Assembly: GCF_019084075.1 (NCBI RefSeq)
Contig: NZ_JAHREN010000001.1
Location: forward strand, 558,001-622,000
Direction of reading: 5' to 3'
From: Siccirubricoccus sp. G192
Lineage (GTDB): Bacteria; Pseudomonadota; Alphaproteobacteria; Acetobacterales; Acetobacteraceae
Length of the DNA: 64,000 bases
Shown here one piece after another: positions 26,933 through 36,955 of the stretch. The notes under the pieces are model-generated. The model saw only the letters and a program-made list of their open reading frames with translations, had not been told where the DNA came from and did no database searches. Both the position numbers and the translations under genes were made by a program. Position 1 is the stretch's first letter, and each line of letters starts with the position of its first letter.

Positions 26933-28248
26933 ACCGTGGACCCTCCCTCGGGCATGGATGGTTCGGCGCGCGGCCGGTCGGCGGCACCGGAGTCGGGCGG
27001 ATCGCGGCCCTCGCCCGGGGGCCAGCCGTCGCGCTCGCGCAGCATGTGCACGGGAACCTGCAGGCAGAGGCTCTGCGCGGGCAGCACGTCCCGCCAATCG
27101 GCGATCAGTTTCTGGTAGGCACGGCCGACATGCCTGATCCTGCGGTCCATGTCGTAGAGGCCAACCGGATCGACATCGCCGTGGCAAAAGCGCAGCGCAT
27201 GGACCCAATCCACCTGATCGGTCAGGGAATACCAGGTGAAGCCCACCACCGGCACGCCGTCATTGCGCACCCGCAGCACATTCGCCCATTGCTTCCAGAG
27301 CCAGGTCGCGGCCTCGTCGCCGTTCGGCCCTTCGCGCAGGTTGGTTTCGGTGTGCATGACCGGCAGGCGGTAGCGGTCGTAATATTGGCGGGTGATGGTG
27401 GCATAGCCGAAGACCTCGCCCGAGGGGCGGGTCTGCCCATCCCGCGAGACCAGGTGCTCGTTCGTCACGTAGTAGTCATTGCCCATGACGCACCAGCGCT
27501 TCATCCGGTGCTGCAGGAAGAACCGGTATTCGTCGCGGGTCATGCCGTTGTCGAGCAGGTAGTCGTACATCTCGGACTCGATCCGCTGGCCGTAATTCAG
27601 GTCGAGCGAGAGGAAGCGCTCGGCATTGCGGATCTCCGCCGGGCCGATGGCGGCGGGGCTGTTGGCGTGAAAATACTCGGTGGACTCGCTCTGGATGAAG
27701 ATCGCATCCGGCCGGACCTCCAGGATGGCCTGCATCGCCAGGACATTCGCCTTGACGACGTGCTTCAGCGCGGTGACGAAGCCCTGGTCTGACGAGAGCT
27801 GCTCATTCCACCAGCCATAGCGGGCGGAAAACAGCGCGGTGATGTACATCTCGTTCACCGGGGTATAGAGCTGCAGCCAGGGGAAGCGCTGCGCGAAGGC
27901 GTGGGCGTAGTCCGCGAAAAGCGCCGGGAAATCCGGGTTCTGGAAGTTGCCGATCCAGTCCGGCACGCCAAAATGGCAGAGATCGACGATCGGCACGATC
28001 CGCAGCCGCAGCAATTCCGCAAAGGTCTCGTCCGCGAAGGCCCAGTCATGCCGCCCCGGCCCGAGCAGCGTCCGGTGCAGCGGCGGGCCATAGCGGAGGA
28101 AGCCGCAGCCGATCTCCTGCACCAGCGCGAAGTCCTCGCGCCAGCGCTGATAATGGCCGCATTCCTCCAGCTCATCACGCCGGACCCGCCCGCCCTCGAT
28201 GGTCGGGTTGCTGTTCTCGATGCCGGTGGCGAACATGAAATAGGTCAC
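26929..28248 (-). CDS. GH1-like beta-glycosidase (clan GH-A)
   Basis: A 439-aa retaining glycosidase-like protein without a signal peptide. Clan GH-A features are the acid/base glutamate in LYTPVNEMY and a later nucleophile candidate in VMHTETNLREG, with HFGVPDW and GFTWYSLTDQVDW in the usual places. The nucleophile context differs from the ITENG of ordinary family 1 enzymes, so it is a divergent branch. The last 45 residues are Pro/Gly/Asp-rich and probably disordered. It would free a sugar from a glycoside that the adjacent dehydrogenases and lactonases could process. Confidence 0.8.
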   Translation of the reverse strand: MTYFMFATGIENSNPTIEGGRVRRDELEECGHYQRWREDFALVQEIGCGFLRYGPPLHRTLLGPGRHDWAFADETFAELLRLRIVPIVDLCHFGVPDWIGNFQNPDFPALFADYAHAFAQRFPWLQLYTPVNEMYITALFSARYGWWNEQLSSDQGFVTALKHVVKANVLAMQAILEVRPDAIFIQSESTEYFHANSPAAIGPAEIRNAERFLSLDLNYGQRIESEMYDYLLDNGMTRDEYRFFLQHRMKRWCVMGNDYYVTNEHLVSRDGQTRPSGEVFGYATITRQYYDRYRLPVMHTETNLREGPNGDEAATWLWKQWANVLRVRNDGVPVVGFTWYSLTDQVDWVHALRFCHGDVDPVGLYDMDRRIRHVGRAYQKLIADWRDVLPAQSLCLQVPVHMLRERDGWPPGEGRDPPDSGAADRPRAEPSMPEGGSTV

Positions 28249-28284
28249 GCCGGCGTCAACGCGGAAGGCGTGGTTTCGTTGCGG

Positions 28285-28638
28285 CTATTCCGGCGGCGTC
28301 AGCAGCGCCCGCGGCACTCGCACGGTCAGCCCCAGCAACCGGAAGGAATGGCTCTTGCCATGCCCGTCCAGGTTGAGGCTGGCATTCACGCCGCCCTCCA
28401 GCACATCGTCCACCACGAAGTTGAAGGCCTGCAGCAGCGGCAGGTCGTAGCGGCGGCAGGCGGTGGCGCCGCGGTGGCGGAACAGCGCCAGCACCCGCGC
28501 CTCCGTCACCTGCTCCGCCAGCAGGGGATAGAGTTCCGGCCGGTAGGGGATCAGCGAGATGTTGCCGCGATTGCCTTTGTCGCCGGCGCGGCCATGCGCC
28601 ACCGCATGCAGCGGCACCTCCACCAGGTCGTCGCTCAT
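28285..28638 (-). CDS. AtuA-like C-terminal domain protein
   Basis: A 117-aa protein equivalent to the ferredoxin-fold C-terminal domain of acyclic terpene utilisation protein AtuA (DUF1446 group). AHGRAGDKGNRGNISLI and DLPLLQAFNFVVDDVLEGG are characteristic. In many bacteria the two parts are fused; here this part follows the main domain by 4 bases on the same strand, as a separate gene. Confidence 0.83.
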   Translation of the reverse strand: MSDDLVEVPLHAVAHGRAGDKGNRGNISLIPYRPELYPLLAEQVTEARVLALFRHRGATACRRYDLPLLQAFNFVVDDVLEGGVNASLNLDGHGKSHSFRLLGLTVRVPRALLTPPE

Positions 28639-28642
28639 GCCA

Positions 28643-30040
28643 TCATCTCCCGCGCGCTTCGCACGACATCTCCCTTGCGGTCCGCACGCTCACGCTGGTG
28701 GGCACCCGTTCCCGCAGCACCAGGTAGCTCCGCGTCAGGATGCGTGGCGTCAGGCGCCAGCGGGCGCCGCCGGTGCCGGCGGTGCCGCAGCAGAGCAATG
28801 CCAGCACCTCCCGCGCCGCCTGGTCCACCGCGTCGCGATCCGCGCCCTCGGCCGCCAGGCGGATGCGGATATCCTGCGGCTCCGGCCCGTCATAGGCCCG
28901 CCACAGCGCGCCGTCGTCGCTGTCATGCACGCTGGCGACGCCGATCAGGTCGACGCGCGCCCGCACCCCAAGGCCCCGCCGCTTCAGCCGTTGCAGCAGC
29001 ACATCCGCCGTGGCCCGCGCCCGCGCCAGGGCATTCGGTCCGGCTACCGAAACCTCGCCCTCGCCGAGCCAGCTTCCCTCGAAGCAGGCCGTCACCTTCA
29101 GCGTCTCCGGCGCCGGCTTGCCGCGCAGCCCATGCACCGCCACGCGGTCCGACCCCACCTGCTCCAGCGTGCAGCCGGTGATGTCGAGCACCACATCGGG
29201 CGTGATGTAATGCGCGGGGTCGTGCAGTTCATACAGCAACTGCTCCTTCACCGTGCGCAGGTCGACGATGCCGCCGGTATCCTCCGGCTTGGTGATGACG
29301 AGGCCGCCCGTCGCCGTCACTTCGGCGATCGGGAAGCCGATATTCGCGGGGTCCGGGATGTCCTTGAAGCCCGGGTCCCAGAACACCCCGCCCGTCACCT
29401 GGCTGCCGCATTCCAGCAGGTGCCCGCAGGCGGCGCCGACCGCGAGCCTTTCCCAATCGGTGAAGCTCCAGCCGAAATGATGCACCAGCGGCGCGATGGC
29501 CAGCGCCGGGTCCGAGGTGCGCCCGGCCACCACCACATCCGCCCCGGCCCGCAGCGCCTCCACCAGCGGCCCGGCGCCGATATAGGCATTGGCAGCGACC
29601 AGCCGCGCGGCGCGCGTGTCGATGCTGCCATCCGCCTCATGCACCGGAAGCTGGTCCAGCGCGATGCTGCCCTGCACGTCATCCCCGGCCACCACCGCGA
29701 TGCGCAGCTCCGGCAGGCCGAGGCGCAGCGCCAGGCGAGCGATCAACCGCGCCGCGGCCGGCGGGTTGGCGGCGCCGAAATTACCGAGGATGGGGATGTG
29801 GTGGCGAAAGCAATCCGCCAGCACCGGTTCCAGCAGGCGTTCCAGCATGGGCTCATAGCCCAGCTCCGGGTCACGCCGCCGCTCAAGCTGCGCCAGCGCC
29901 ACGGTGCGTTCCCCCAGCACCTCGAAGAACAGCGCCGCGGGCAGGCCGCGTCGCACCAGGCTGCGCACCACGGGGATGGGCGCGTCCACCCGGTCGCCGG
30001 AGAAGCCGGCGCCATTGCCGACCAGGAAGGTGTCGCTCAT
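28643..30040 (-). CDS. AtuA-like (DUF1446) protein, main domain
   Basis: A 465-aa protein of the acyclic-terpene-utilisation AtuA family. [19 protein letters not shown] at the N-terminus, [31 protein letters not shown] and [18 protein letters not shown] are typical. AtuA proteins occur in citronellol/geraniol catabolism and more widely next to acyl-CoA enzymes; their exact reaction is not known. The ATG at 30040 overlaps the glycerol kinase stop (ATGA). The neighbouring small gene supplies the missing C-terminal domain. Confidence 0.82.
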   Translation of the reverse strand: MSDTFLVGNGAGFSGDRVDAPIPVVRSLVRRGLPAALFFEVLGERTVALAQLERRRDPELGYEPMLERLLEPVLADCFRHHIPILGNFGAANPPAAARLIARLALRLGLPELRIAVVAGDDVQGSIALDQLPVHEADGSIDTRAARLVAANAYIGAGPLVEALRAGADVVVAGRTSDPALAIAPLVHHFGWSFTDWERLAVGAACGHLLECGSQVTGGVFWDPGFKDIPDPANIGFPIAEVTATGGLVITKPEDTGGIVDLRTVKEQLLYELHDPAHYITPDVVLDITGCTLEQVGSDRVAVHGLRGKPAPETLKVTACFEGSWLGEGEVSVAGPNALARARATADVLLQRLKRRGLGVRARVDLIGVASVHDSDDGALWRAYDGPEPQDIRIRLAAEGADRDAVDQAAREVLALLCCGTAGTGGARWRLTPRILTRSYLVLRERVPTSVSVRTAREMSCEARGR

Positions 30041-31530
30041 GCCCTGCTCCTTGTCCGCGCCACCGCCTCCAGCCAGCCGGCATGGCGCCGCGCCGCCTCC
30101 TCGCGCGCCATGGCGGGCAGGAAGCGGCGTTCCAGGCGCCAATGCGCCTCGCCCCCCGCGCCCGGCGGCGGGAACAGGCCGGATTGCAGCCCCGCCAGCC
30201 AGGCGGCGCCGAGCGCCGTGGTTTCCAGCACCGTCGGCCGGTCCACCGGCGCGCCAAGCAGGTCGGCCAGGAATTGCATGGTCCAGTCGCTGGCGACCAT
30301 GCCGCCATCGACGCGCAGCACCGTCTCGCCCATGTCAGGGCAATCGGCGCGCATCGCGTCCAGCAGGTCCTTGGTCTGGTAGGCGACGCATTCCAGCGCC
30401 GCCCGCGCCAGTTCCGCGCGGCCGGTGGCGCGGGTCAGGCCAAACAGGGCGCCGCGCGCCTCGGCATCCCACCAGGGCGCGCCGAGCCCGACGAAGCCCG
30501 GCACCAGATAGACCGCCTGCGCCGGATCGGCCGCCGCCGCCAGCGTCCCGGTCTCCGCCGCATCCGTGATGAGGCCGAGCCCGTCGCGCAGCCATTGCAC
30601 CGCCGCGCCGGCCACGAAGATCGCGCCCTCCAGCGCATAGGCGCGCTGCCCGCCCAATTGCCAGGCGATGGTGGTGAGCAGCCGGTTCCGCGAGGCCACC
30701 GGCACCGTGCCGGTGTTCAGCAGCGCGAAGCAGCCGGTGCCATAGGTCGATTTCAGCATCCCCGGCGCGAAGCAGGCCTGGCCCATGCTGGCCGCCTGCT
30801 GGTCCCCGGCCATGCCGCGGATCGGCACCGGCGCGCCCAGAAGCTCCGGCGCGGTTTCGCCGAATTCGGCGGCGCAGTCCCGCACCTCCGGCAGGAGGGC
30901 GGCGGGGATCTTGAACAGCCGCAGCAGGTCGGGGTCCCAGGCGCCGCGGCGGATATCGAAGAGCAGGGTGCGCGCCGCGTTGGTTGCATCCGTCGCATGC
31001 ACGCGGCCGCCGGTGAGGCGCCAGAGCAGGAAGCTGTCCACCGTGCCGAAGGCGAGTTCGCCCCGCTCCGCCCGTCGCCGTGCGCCCGGCACATGGTCCA
31101 GCAGCCAGGCGAGCTTGGTGGCGGAGAAATAGGGGTCCGCCAGCAGCCCGGTGCGGGCGCTGAGCAGCGCCTCATGGCCGCCCTCGCGCAGCGCCGCGCA
31201 GGCATCGGCGGTGCGGCGGTCCTGCCAGACGATGGCGCGGTGCAGTGCCTGGCCGGTGGCGCGGTCCCACAGCACCACCGTCTCCCGCTGGTTGGTGATG
31301 CCGAGGCCGGCGATCTCGCGCGGCCCGGCGCCGGCCTGTGCCAGCGCCCCGCGCAGGCAGGCAAGCGCGCCCTGCCAGATGTCCTCCGGCTCGTGCTCCA
31401 CCAAGCCGGGCCCGGGGAAATGCTGCGGCAATGCCTGGCTGGCGCTGGCGCGCGGGGTGAGGTCCGGGCCGTAGAGGATGGCGCGGGTGGAGGTGGTGCC
31501 CTGGTCCAGGGCGAGCAGCAAAGGGGGCAT
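30037..31530 (-). CDS. glpK: glycerol kinase
   Basis: FGGY-family kinase of 497 aa that phosphorylates glycerol (or a close polyol) at the 3-position. [15 protein letters not shown] opens the ATPase fold; [30 protein letters not shown] and KSTYGTGCF, and [17 protein letters not shown] complete the set. The pattern follows true GlpK rather than xylulokinase. It is the first gene of the run that continues into the AtuA-like pair. No glpF or glpD is present, so a polyol other than glycerol cannot be excluded. Confidence 0.9.
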   Translation of the reverse strand: MPPLLLALDQGTTSTRAILYGPDLTPRASASQALPQHFPGPGLVEHEPEDIWQGALACLRGALAQAGAGPREIAGLGITNQRETVVLWDRATGQALHRAIVWQDRRTADACAALREGGHEALLSARTGLLADPYFSATKLAWLLDHVPGARRRAERGELAFGTVDSFLLWRLTGGRVHATDATNAARTLLFDIRRGAWDPDLLRLFKIPAALLPEVRDCAAEFGETAPELLGAPVPIRGMAGDQQAASMGQACFAPGMLKSTYGTGCFALLNTGTVPVASRNRLLTTIAWQLGGQRAYALEGAIFVAGAAVQWLRDGLGLITDAAETGTLAAAADPAQAVYLVPGFVGLGAPWWDAEARGALFGLTRATGRAELARAALECVAYQTKDLLDAMRADCPDMGETVLRVDGGMVASDWTMQFLADLLGAPVDRPTVLETTALGAAWLAGLQSGLFPPPGAGGEAHWRLERRFLPAMAREEAARRHAGWLEAVARTRSRA

Positions 31531-31796
31531 GGCGGGGATCAGGCCATGGGTGATGGGGTGCGGGCAAGCGACAGTCCACCCCGCCAGGGCGCCGCCCTGC
31601 TGCGGGTCCCCAGCCACGGCATCCCGGACTACCCGTTCTGCCCTGCCATGCTGCTGCCGCGGAATGCGTATCGGCGGAGCATCAACCGGATCACCCCGCA
31701 GGCCGGTTCACGATTCCGGGCCTGCGGCTCTCCACCGGCATGATCGAGGCCGCGCCATCCCGGAGGGAGGCGCGCCCTGTGGCCCCGCCTTGCCGC

Positions 31797-32081
31797 TCAG
31801 GCGGCCGGGCGGCTGGTGGTGGTGCCGCTGGTGGCACCCGTGGTGGCATGCGTCTGCTGCCCGGCGGCGGGGCCGGCGAGGCTGCCGCCCGGCTTGGTGC
31901 CGGCGGCCGGCGGCACGCTCTCCGCCATGGAGGCGTCCGGCTCGTCCTCCTTCATGTTCTGCTTGAAGGATTTGATGCCCTTGGCCAGGTCGCCCATCAG
32001 CCCGCTGATCTTGCCGCTGCCGAACAGCAGCAGCACGACCAGCAGCACGATGAGCCAATGCCAGATGCTGAAGGAACCCAT
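31797..32081 (-). CDS. tatA: Sec-independent translocase protein TatA
   Basis: A 94-aa pore-forming subunit of the Tat export pathway. [20 protein letters not shown] is the single membrane helix, followed by the hinge and the amphipathic helix [17 protein letters not shown], then a Pro/Ala/Thr-rich tail. ATG at 32081 is used; a longer start would put charged residues before the helix. tatB and tatC are not adjacent. Several Tat-type signals in the window (SMP-30, PhnD, superoxide dismutase) would use this system. The 266 bp between it and glpK hold no gene I can support. Confidence 0.92.
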   Translation of the reverse strand: MGSFSIWHWLIVLLVVLLLFGSGKISGLMGDLAKGIKSFKQNMKEDEPDASMAESVPPAAGTKPGGSLAGPAAGQQTHATTGATSGTTTSRPAA

Positions 32082-32274
32082 GTGACGCCCCGATGAACCT
32101 TGTTCTGTTGCCCCGGCGGACACTCCGCCAGATTGCCTCGTCAGGCGCGGACACTAGTGCCCTGCCCGCGGCGGCGCAAACCCGCAGATGGCCCGGCAGG
32201 GGCGCCGGAACAACCGGGCCGGGCCGGGAAATACCGGGGCCATTGGCGGATCGATCCGGTCTTCCGCCGCGTCG

Positions 32275-33264
32275 CTACGCTTCCGCCTTGATTCCGAGCC
32301 GGGCGATCAGCCCGCCCCAGCGTTCGGTCTCGGCGGCGATCAGCCGCGTGAACTCCGCCGGGCTGCTCGCCACCACCTCGAATCCCGCCGCCTCCAGCGC
32401 GCCGCGGGTCTGCGGCTCCGAGAGGCCCCGCCGCGCCTCCTCCGCCAGCCGCGCCACCCGCGGTGCAGGCGTGGCGGCGGGCGCCACCAGGCCGATCCAG
32501 GCATAGCTCGCCGCATCCGGCACGCCGGCCTCGGCCAGGGTCGGTACGGCGGGCGCCTGCGGGATGCGGGCCTCCGCCGTCACCGCCAGGGCCCGCGCCC
32601 GGTCGTCGCGAAGCTGCGGCAGGATGCCGGCGGCGATGATGAACATCGCATCGATCCGCCCCGCCACCAGGTCCAGCACCGCCGGCGGGAAGCCGCGATA
32701 AGGGACATGCAGCATCTCGAGCCCGGCGCGGGACATGAGATCCGCCATGGCCAGATGGCTGCCCGAGCCGGAGCCGACCGAGCCGAAGGAGAGCTTGCCC
32801 GGATTGGCCCTGGCATGCGCGATGAAACCGGCCAGGTCCCGCGCCGGCACCGAAGGATGCACCACCAGCATCTGCGCGCCCCGCAGCAGCAGCGAGACCG
32901 GCGCCAGGTCCCGCTTCGGGTCGAATGGCAGGTTCGGATAGAGCGCAGGGGCGGTGGAGAGCGGCCCGTTGATCGAGATGCCGATGGTATGGCCATCCGT
33001 CGCCTTGGCCACCGCATCGGTGCCGATATTGCCGCCGGCGCCGGGCCGGTTCTCCGGCAGGAAGGGCTGGCCGAAAGCCTGGGCGAAATGCGTCGCCACG
33101 GCGCGGCCGGCGATGTCGGGGGTGGAGCCCGGCGGGAAGGGGATGACCACGCGCACCGGCCGCTCCGGCCAGGCGGCCCCGGCACCGGACCCTTGCGCCC
33201 GCAAGGCAGCCGGGGCGGCGAGGGCGGGCAGGGCGAGCAGGGCGCGGCGCTTCAGCGGGGACAT
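32275..33264 (-). CDS. Bug/TTT periplasmic solute receptor
   Basis: A 329-aa TctC-like receptor with an export signal (SPLKRRALLALPALAAPAAL). ERPVRVVIPFPPGSTPDIAGR, FLPENRPGAGGNIGTDAV and HVPYRGFPPAVLDLVAGR are the family blocks. It is downstream of the phn transporter on the same strand, 69 bp from phnE, but no TctAB partner is present. Whether it is read with the phn genes is uncertain. Confidence 0.9.
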   Translation of the reverse strand: MSPLKRRALLALPALAAPAALRAQGSGAGAAWPERPVRVVIPFPPGSTPDIAGRAVATHFAQAFGQPFLPENRPGAGGNIGTDAVAKATDGHTIGISINGPLSTAPALYPNLPFDPKRDLAPVSLLLRGAQMLVVHPSVPARDLAGFIAHARANPGKLSFGSVGSGSGSHLAMADLMSRAGLEMLHVPYRGFPPAVLDLVAGRIDAMFIIAAGILPQLRDDRARALAVTAEARIPQAPAVPTLAEAGVPDAASYAWIGLVAPAATPAPRVARLAEEARRGLSEPQTRGALEAAGFEVVASSPAEFTRLIAAETERWGGLIARLGIKAEA

Positions 33265-33333
33265 CGGGCGGTTCTCCGGCAGGCGATGGAACAGGCTGGT
33301 TGCAGCACGCCCCCGGCGCTGCGTCCAGCCGGT

Positions 33334-34164
33334 TCAATACCCGCCGATCAACCGCCGCCGCAGCCGCCCTGAAAGCCAGTCGATGGCGGCGACCATGACG
33401 ATCATCAGCAGGATGATGAAGGCCACCTCGTCCCAGTGCCGCACCCGGATGCGCTCGGCGATCTGCAAGCCGATCCCGCCCGCGCCCACCACGCCGAGGA
33501 TGGCGGCGGAGCGCGTGTTGCTCTCGAAGAAATACAGCGCCTGGGCCAGCATGACGGGCAGCACCTGCGGCAGCACGCCGAAGCGCAGCCGGGCCAGCCA
33601 GCCGCCGCCGGCCGCGGTTACGCCCTCCATCTGCCGGCGTTCCGCATTCTCGATGGCTTCCGCATAGAGCTTGGCCAGCACCGCGATATCGGCGGTGGCG
33701 ATGGCCAGCACCCCGGCCAGCGGGCCGAGCCCCACCGCCCGCACATAGGCCAGCGCCCAGATCAGCTGGTCGACGCCGCGGAAGCCATCCAGCACCCGCC
33801 GCAGCGAGAAGCGCGCCAGCGTGTTCGTCACCACATTCCCGGCACCGAGGAAGCCGAGCGGGATCGCCAGCACCGCCGCGACTGTCGTGCCGAGGAAGGC
33901 CATGGCGACGCTCTCCGCCAGGCCGCGCAGGATATCGAGCCAGAACTCGCCCGGCGAGGGCGGGATCATCAGCCGGATGATGGTGGCGAGGCCGGAGAGC
34001 CCGTTCCAGAGCCGCGCCGGCGAGAAGCCGAACCACCAGAGCGCGGCCCCGAGCCAGGCCGCGAAAGCCAGCCAGGCCGCGAGCCGCCGGGCGCGGGTGC
34101 GGGCATCGGCGCCGAAGGCCGCGGGCAGCCGCGCCTGCCAGGTGGCGATCTCGGCCGGCGTCAC
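33334..34164 (-). CDS. phnE: phosphonate-type ABC transporter permease (second PhnE)
   Basis: Membrane subunit of 276 aa with about six hydrophobic helices. The permease coupling loop is visible around EAIENAERRQMEGVTAAGGG, and GVVGAGGIGLQIAERI is a PhnE hallmark. It starts with GTG at 34164, overlapping the stop of the first permease (GTGA). With that protein it should form the heterodimeric channel for a PhnCDE importer of phosphonates or phosphite-like ions. Confidence 0.88.
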   Translation of the reverse strand: MTPAEIATWQARLPAAFGADARTRARRLAAWLAFAAWLGAALWWFGFSPARLWNGLSGLATIIRLMIPPSPGEFWLDILRGLAESVAMAFLGTTVAAVLAIPLGFLGAGNVVTNTLARFSLRRVLDGFRGVDQLIWALAYVRAVGLGPLAGVLAIATADIAVLAKLYAEAIENAERRQMEGVTAAGGGWLARLRFGVLPQVLPVMLAQALYFFESNTRSAAILGVVGAGGIGLQIAERIRVRHWDEVAFIILLMIVMVAAIDWLSGRLRRRLIGGY

Positions 34165-35045
34165 GCCGCGCCTCCGAGCGCGCCGATCACCCGGTGGCGC
34201 AGGTTTTCGGAAAACAGGTCGATGGCGGCGACGGCGAGGATCACCAGCAGGATGATGGCGCTGATCTCCTCGTAGTAGTTGAAGGAGATCACCTTGTAGA
34301 GCTCCTCGCCGATGCCGCCGGCGCCGACGAAGCCGATCACGCTGGCGGAGCGCAGATTCACCTCGAAGCGCAGCAGCGCATAGCTCAGCAGGTTCGGCAG
34401 CGCCTGCGGCAGGATGGCGAAGCGGCAGGCCTCGGCCCAGTTGCCGCCGGTGGCGCGCACCCCGTCCCAGGCGCCCATCTCGGTATTCTCGATGGCCTCG
34501 GCAAAGAGCTTGCCGAGCGCGCCGGCGGTATGCAGCGCGATCGCCAGGATCCCCGCCAGCGCGCCGACGCCGAAGGCCCAGACCAGGATCAGCGCGAAGA
34601 CGATCTCCGGCACCGTCCGCGCCGCCTCCAGGCTGCGGCGCGAGAGCTGGTAGGCCAGAGTGCCGGCGCCGAGGTTGTGCGCCGCCGGGAAGGCCAGCAG
34701 CAGCGCCGCGGCGGCGCCCATCAGGGTGGCCAGCGCCGCCATGTTGGCGGTTTCGAAGAGCAGCCAGGCCCAGGCATCCAGGCGGTAGAACCAGAAGGCC
34801 AGGCTGCCCTCGGTCTCGCTGCCGGCGAACAGCGCCTCCCAGCGGAGCGTCGGCAGGATGCGGTGGAAATATTCGCCGATGCGCGGCAGGCCGGCGAGCA
34901 GCGTCGCCGGATGGGCCTCGCTCACCCAGGCGGCGAGCAGCAGGCAGGCCGCCAGTAGCGCCAGGCCGAACAGGGTGGCGCGGCGGCGCTGCGCCCGCGC
35001 GGCCCGGAAGGCGGCCTCGCCCGCTGCGATGGCGGCCGTGCTCAG
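34161..35045 (-). CDS. phnE: phosphonate-type ABC transporter permease (first PhnE), probable CTG start
   Basis: Membrane subunit, 294 aa from the proposed start. Features are EAIENTEMGAWDGVRATGG in the coupling loop and GFVGAGGIGEELYKVI, as in PhnE. No ATG, GTG or TTG is found near the expected N-terminus; the first in-frame candidate is CTG at 35045, which overlaps the phnD stop as CTGA, mirroring the ATGA junctions elsewhere. A GTG further in (before the SEAHPATLL segment) would cut the first membrane helix. Either CTG is used or the base is misread. Confidence 0.82.
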   Translation of the reverse strand: MSTAAIAAGEAAFRAARAQRRRATLFGLALLAACLLLAAWVSEAHPATLLAGLPRIGEYFHRILPTLRWEALFAGSETEGSLAFWFYRLDAWAWLLFETANMAALATLMGAAAALLLAFPAAHNLGAGTLAYQLSRRSLEAARTVPEIVFALILVWAFGVGALAGILAIALHTAGALGKLFAEAIENTEMGAWDGVRATGGNWAEACRFAILPQALPNLLSYALLRFEVNLRSASVIGFVGAGGIGEELYKVISFNYYEEISAIILLVILAVAAIDLFSENLRHRVIGALGGAA

Positions 35046-36033
35046 CGGCGGCGGCGGCGCTCGGCCGCCTCCTCGCGCCGCATCTCCACCATGAACTGGT
35101 AGTCGGCATGGGTGACTTCGCGGTAGCCGGCGCCGCCGCCACGTTCGATCTGGCGGTAGATCTCCGGGTAGGATTTGGGCAGGGCCAGGTGGAACAGCCG
35201 CATGTCTTCCTTGAACTCCGCCGGCATCTCGGTGCGCAGCACCTGCGGGCCGTTGATGATCGGCTCGCTGCGCCAGATGACGCGGAGATCGGCCATGTTC
35301 AGCATGCCCTTCTCCACCATGGCGCGCAGCGCGCCGCGGCTGAACCCCTGGGCCTCCTCGCCCTGGCCGGAAGCCCAGGTGACGGCGGCATCGTATTGCC
35401 GTTGCAGCACCGCCACGACGGCCTGTTCGCTGCCGCCGCCGAAGCCGGTGCGGCTGAAGAATTGCTCCGGGTTGATACCCTGGCGGCGCAGCGCGAAGCG
35501 CGGGATCAGGTAGCCGGAGGCCGATTCGGGTCGGACCAGGCGATGCTGCGGCCGCGCATGCCCGCGAGGTCGGTGATGCCGGAATCCGTCCGCACCAGCA
35601 TGACCGAGACATAGCTGATGGAGCCGTCGGCTTCCTCGGTGGTGACGATGGGCTCGACCCCGCCATGGGTGTCCAGCCAGGCGCCGGCATAGGCGGAGGG
35701 GCTCATGGTGGAGAGGTCGATCTGCTTCGCGCCGAAAGCCTGGATGACGCCGGCATAGTCGCTGGCGGGATAGAGCCGGGCTGGCACCCTGAAGGTCTCC
35801 TCCAGCAGCTTCCGGTAGCCGTCGAAGCGGCCCAGCCTGTCGGCCTCGTTCTCGCCGCCCAAAAGGCCGATGCGGAGCTGCGGCACCTGCCGTGCCCAGC
35901 CGCGTGGCCCGGCTTCGGGGAAGACAACATCCGGGTCCTGGCTGCGCCGCGGGCGGCGGCCCTCCTGCTGGGCGAAAGCCGGGGAAGCGAGGGCGGCGGC
36001 AAGCAGGGCAGGAAGGCTGCGGCGGCGGGGCAT
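35042..36033 (-). CDS. phnD: phosphonate-type ABC transporter binding protein PhnD, copy 1 (one-base frameshift)
   Basis: Periplasmic binding protein, 330 aa after repair. The signal MPRRRSLPALLAAALASPAF is followed by QVPQLRIGLLGGENEADRL and MSPSAYAGAWLDTHGGVEP. The frame breaks after SIAWSDPN at about 35527: the sequence has CCGAATCGG where CCGAATTCGG would give Asn-Ser-Ala-Ser-Gly-Tyr, as in copy 2 (PNSTSGY). The rest (VLQRQYDAAVTWASGQG onward) continues in the next frame to a normal Arg-rich end. An alternative ATG at 36069 overlaps the phnC stop. Whether copy 1 is functional depends on whether the missing base is real. Confidence 0.85.
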
Positions 36034-36065
36034 GGGGCTGGTATCCGTCCGGGGTCCTGCCGGGA

Positions 36066-36872
36066 TCATGCCATCGCCGCGGCGCACGGGGCAGCGCGGG
36101 CGCGGGCCTCGGCCTCGAATTCCTCCTCGGTGATGCCGTAGATGCGGCGCACCCGTTCCGCGGTCAGTTCGGCAGGCAGGCCGTCGAAGACCACGCGTCC
36201 CGCCTGCATGGCGACGATGCGGGTGCAGTATTCGCGGGCGGTGTCGAGGTGGTGCAGGTTGACCAGCACGGTGATGCCCTCCTGCCGGTTCACCTGCCGC
36301 AGCGCCTCCATGACCAGTTGGGCATTGCGCGGGTCGAGGCTGGCGATCGGCTCGTCGGCCAGGATCAGCCGCGGCTGCTGCAACAGGGCGCGGCAGATCG
36401 CGACACGCTGCTGCTGCCCGCCGGAGAGCGTGCCGGCGCGTTGCAGCGCCGTTTCCACCAGGCCAAAACGGTCCAGCGCCGCCAGTGCCATGGCCCGTTC
36501 CGCGGCGGTGAAATGGCCGAACAGCACCGCGAGGGCGGCGCCGATCCCGCGGTGGTGGCCAAGCCGCCCCAGCAGCACATTGGTCAGCACATCCAGCCGC
36601 TGCACCAGGTTGAATTGCTGGAAGATCATGGCGCAGTCGCGCCGCCATTCCCGCAGCGCCCGGCCGCGCAGCCGGGTGATCTCCCGCCCCTCGAACAGCA
36701 CCCGGCCGGCAGAGGGTTCGGCCAGGCGGTTGACCAGCCGCAGCAGGGTGGACTTGCCGGCGCCCGAACGGCCGATGATCCCCAGCATCTGCCCGGCCGG
36801 CACGGCGAGGCTGACGGCATCCACCGCCACCACGGCGCCGAACCGGCGCGTCAGCCCCTGAATCTCCAGCAT
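36066..36872 (-). CDS. phnC: phosphonate-type ABC transporter ATPase PhnC, copy 1
   Basis: ATP-binding subunit, 268 aa. Walker [10 protein letters not shown], signature [19 protein letters not shown], Walker B LILADEP with the D-loop IASLDP, and switch histidine in [10 protein letters not shown] are all intact. Copy 2 upstream is nearly identical through most of its length, including LLGRL and the [17 protein letters not shown] block. It is followed at once by phnD copy 1. A CTGTCAT half-site lies 27 bases before the start. Confidence 0.92.
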   Translation of the reverse strand: MLEIQGLTRRFGAVVAVDAVSLAVPAGQMLGIIGRSGAGKSTLLRLVNRLAEPSAGRVLFEGREITRLRGRALREWRRDCAMIFQQFNLVQRLDVLTNVLLGRLGHHRGIGAALAVLFGHFTAAERAMALAALDRFGLVETALQRAGTLSGGQQQRVAICRALLQQPRLILADEPIASLDPRNAQLVMEALRQVNRQEGITVLVNLHHLDTAREYCTRIVAMQAGRVVFDGLPAELTAERVRRIYGITEEEFEAEARARAAPCAAAMA

Positions 36873-36955
36873 TCCAGCCCCTGATCCATCGGGGCGGCAT
36901 GACAGACGCGGGCGCCGGGCAGGTCAAATGCATTCCTTCCGCCCGGCCGCGGCGG

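Noticed and set aside
25161..26987. A 608-codon open frame opposite the SMP-30 and SDR genes
   Set aside because: It is antisense to convincing lactonase genes and rich in His/Arg/Ala as expected of a GC-rich shadow frame; no domain is recognisable.
31531..31796. Possible small gene between glpK and tatA
   Set aside because: Short frames exist on both strands but none has a plausible ribosome-binding site or recognisable product.
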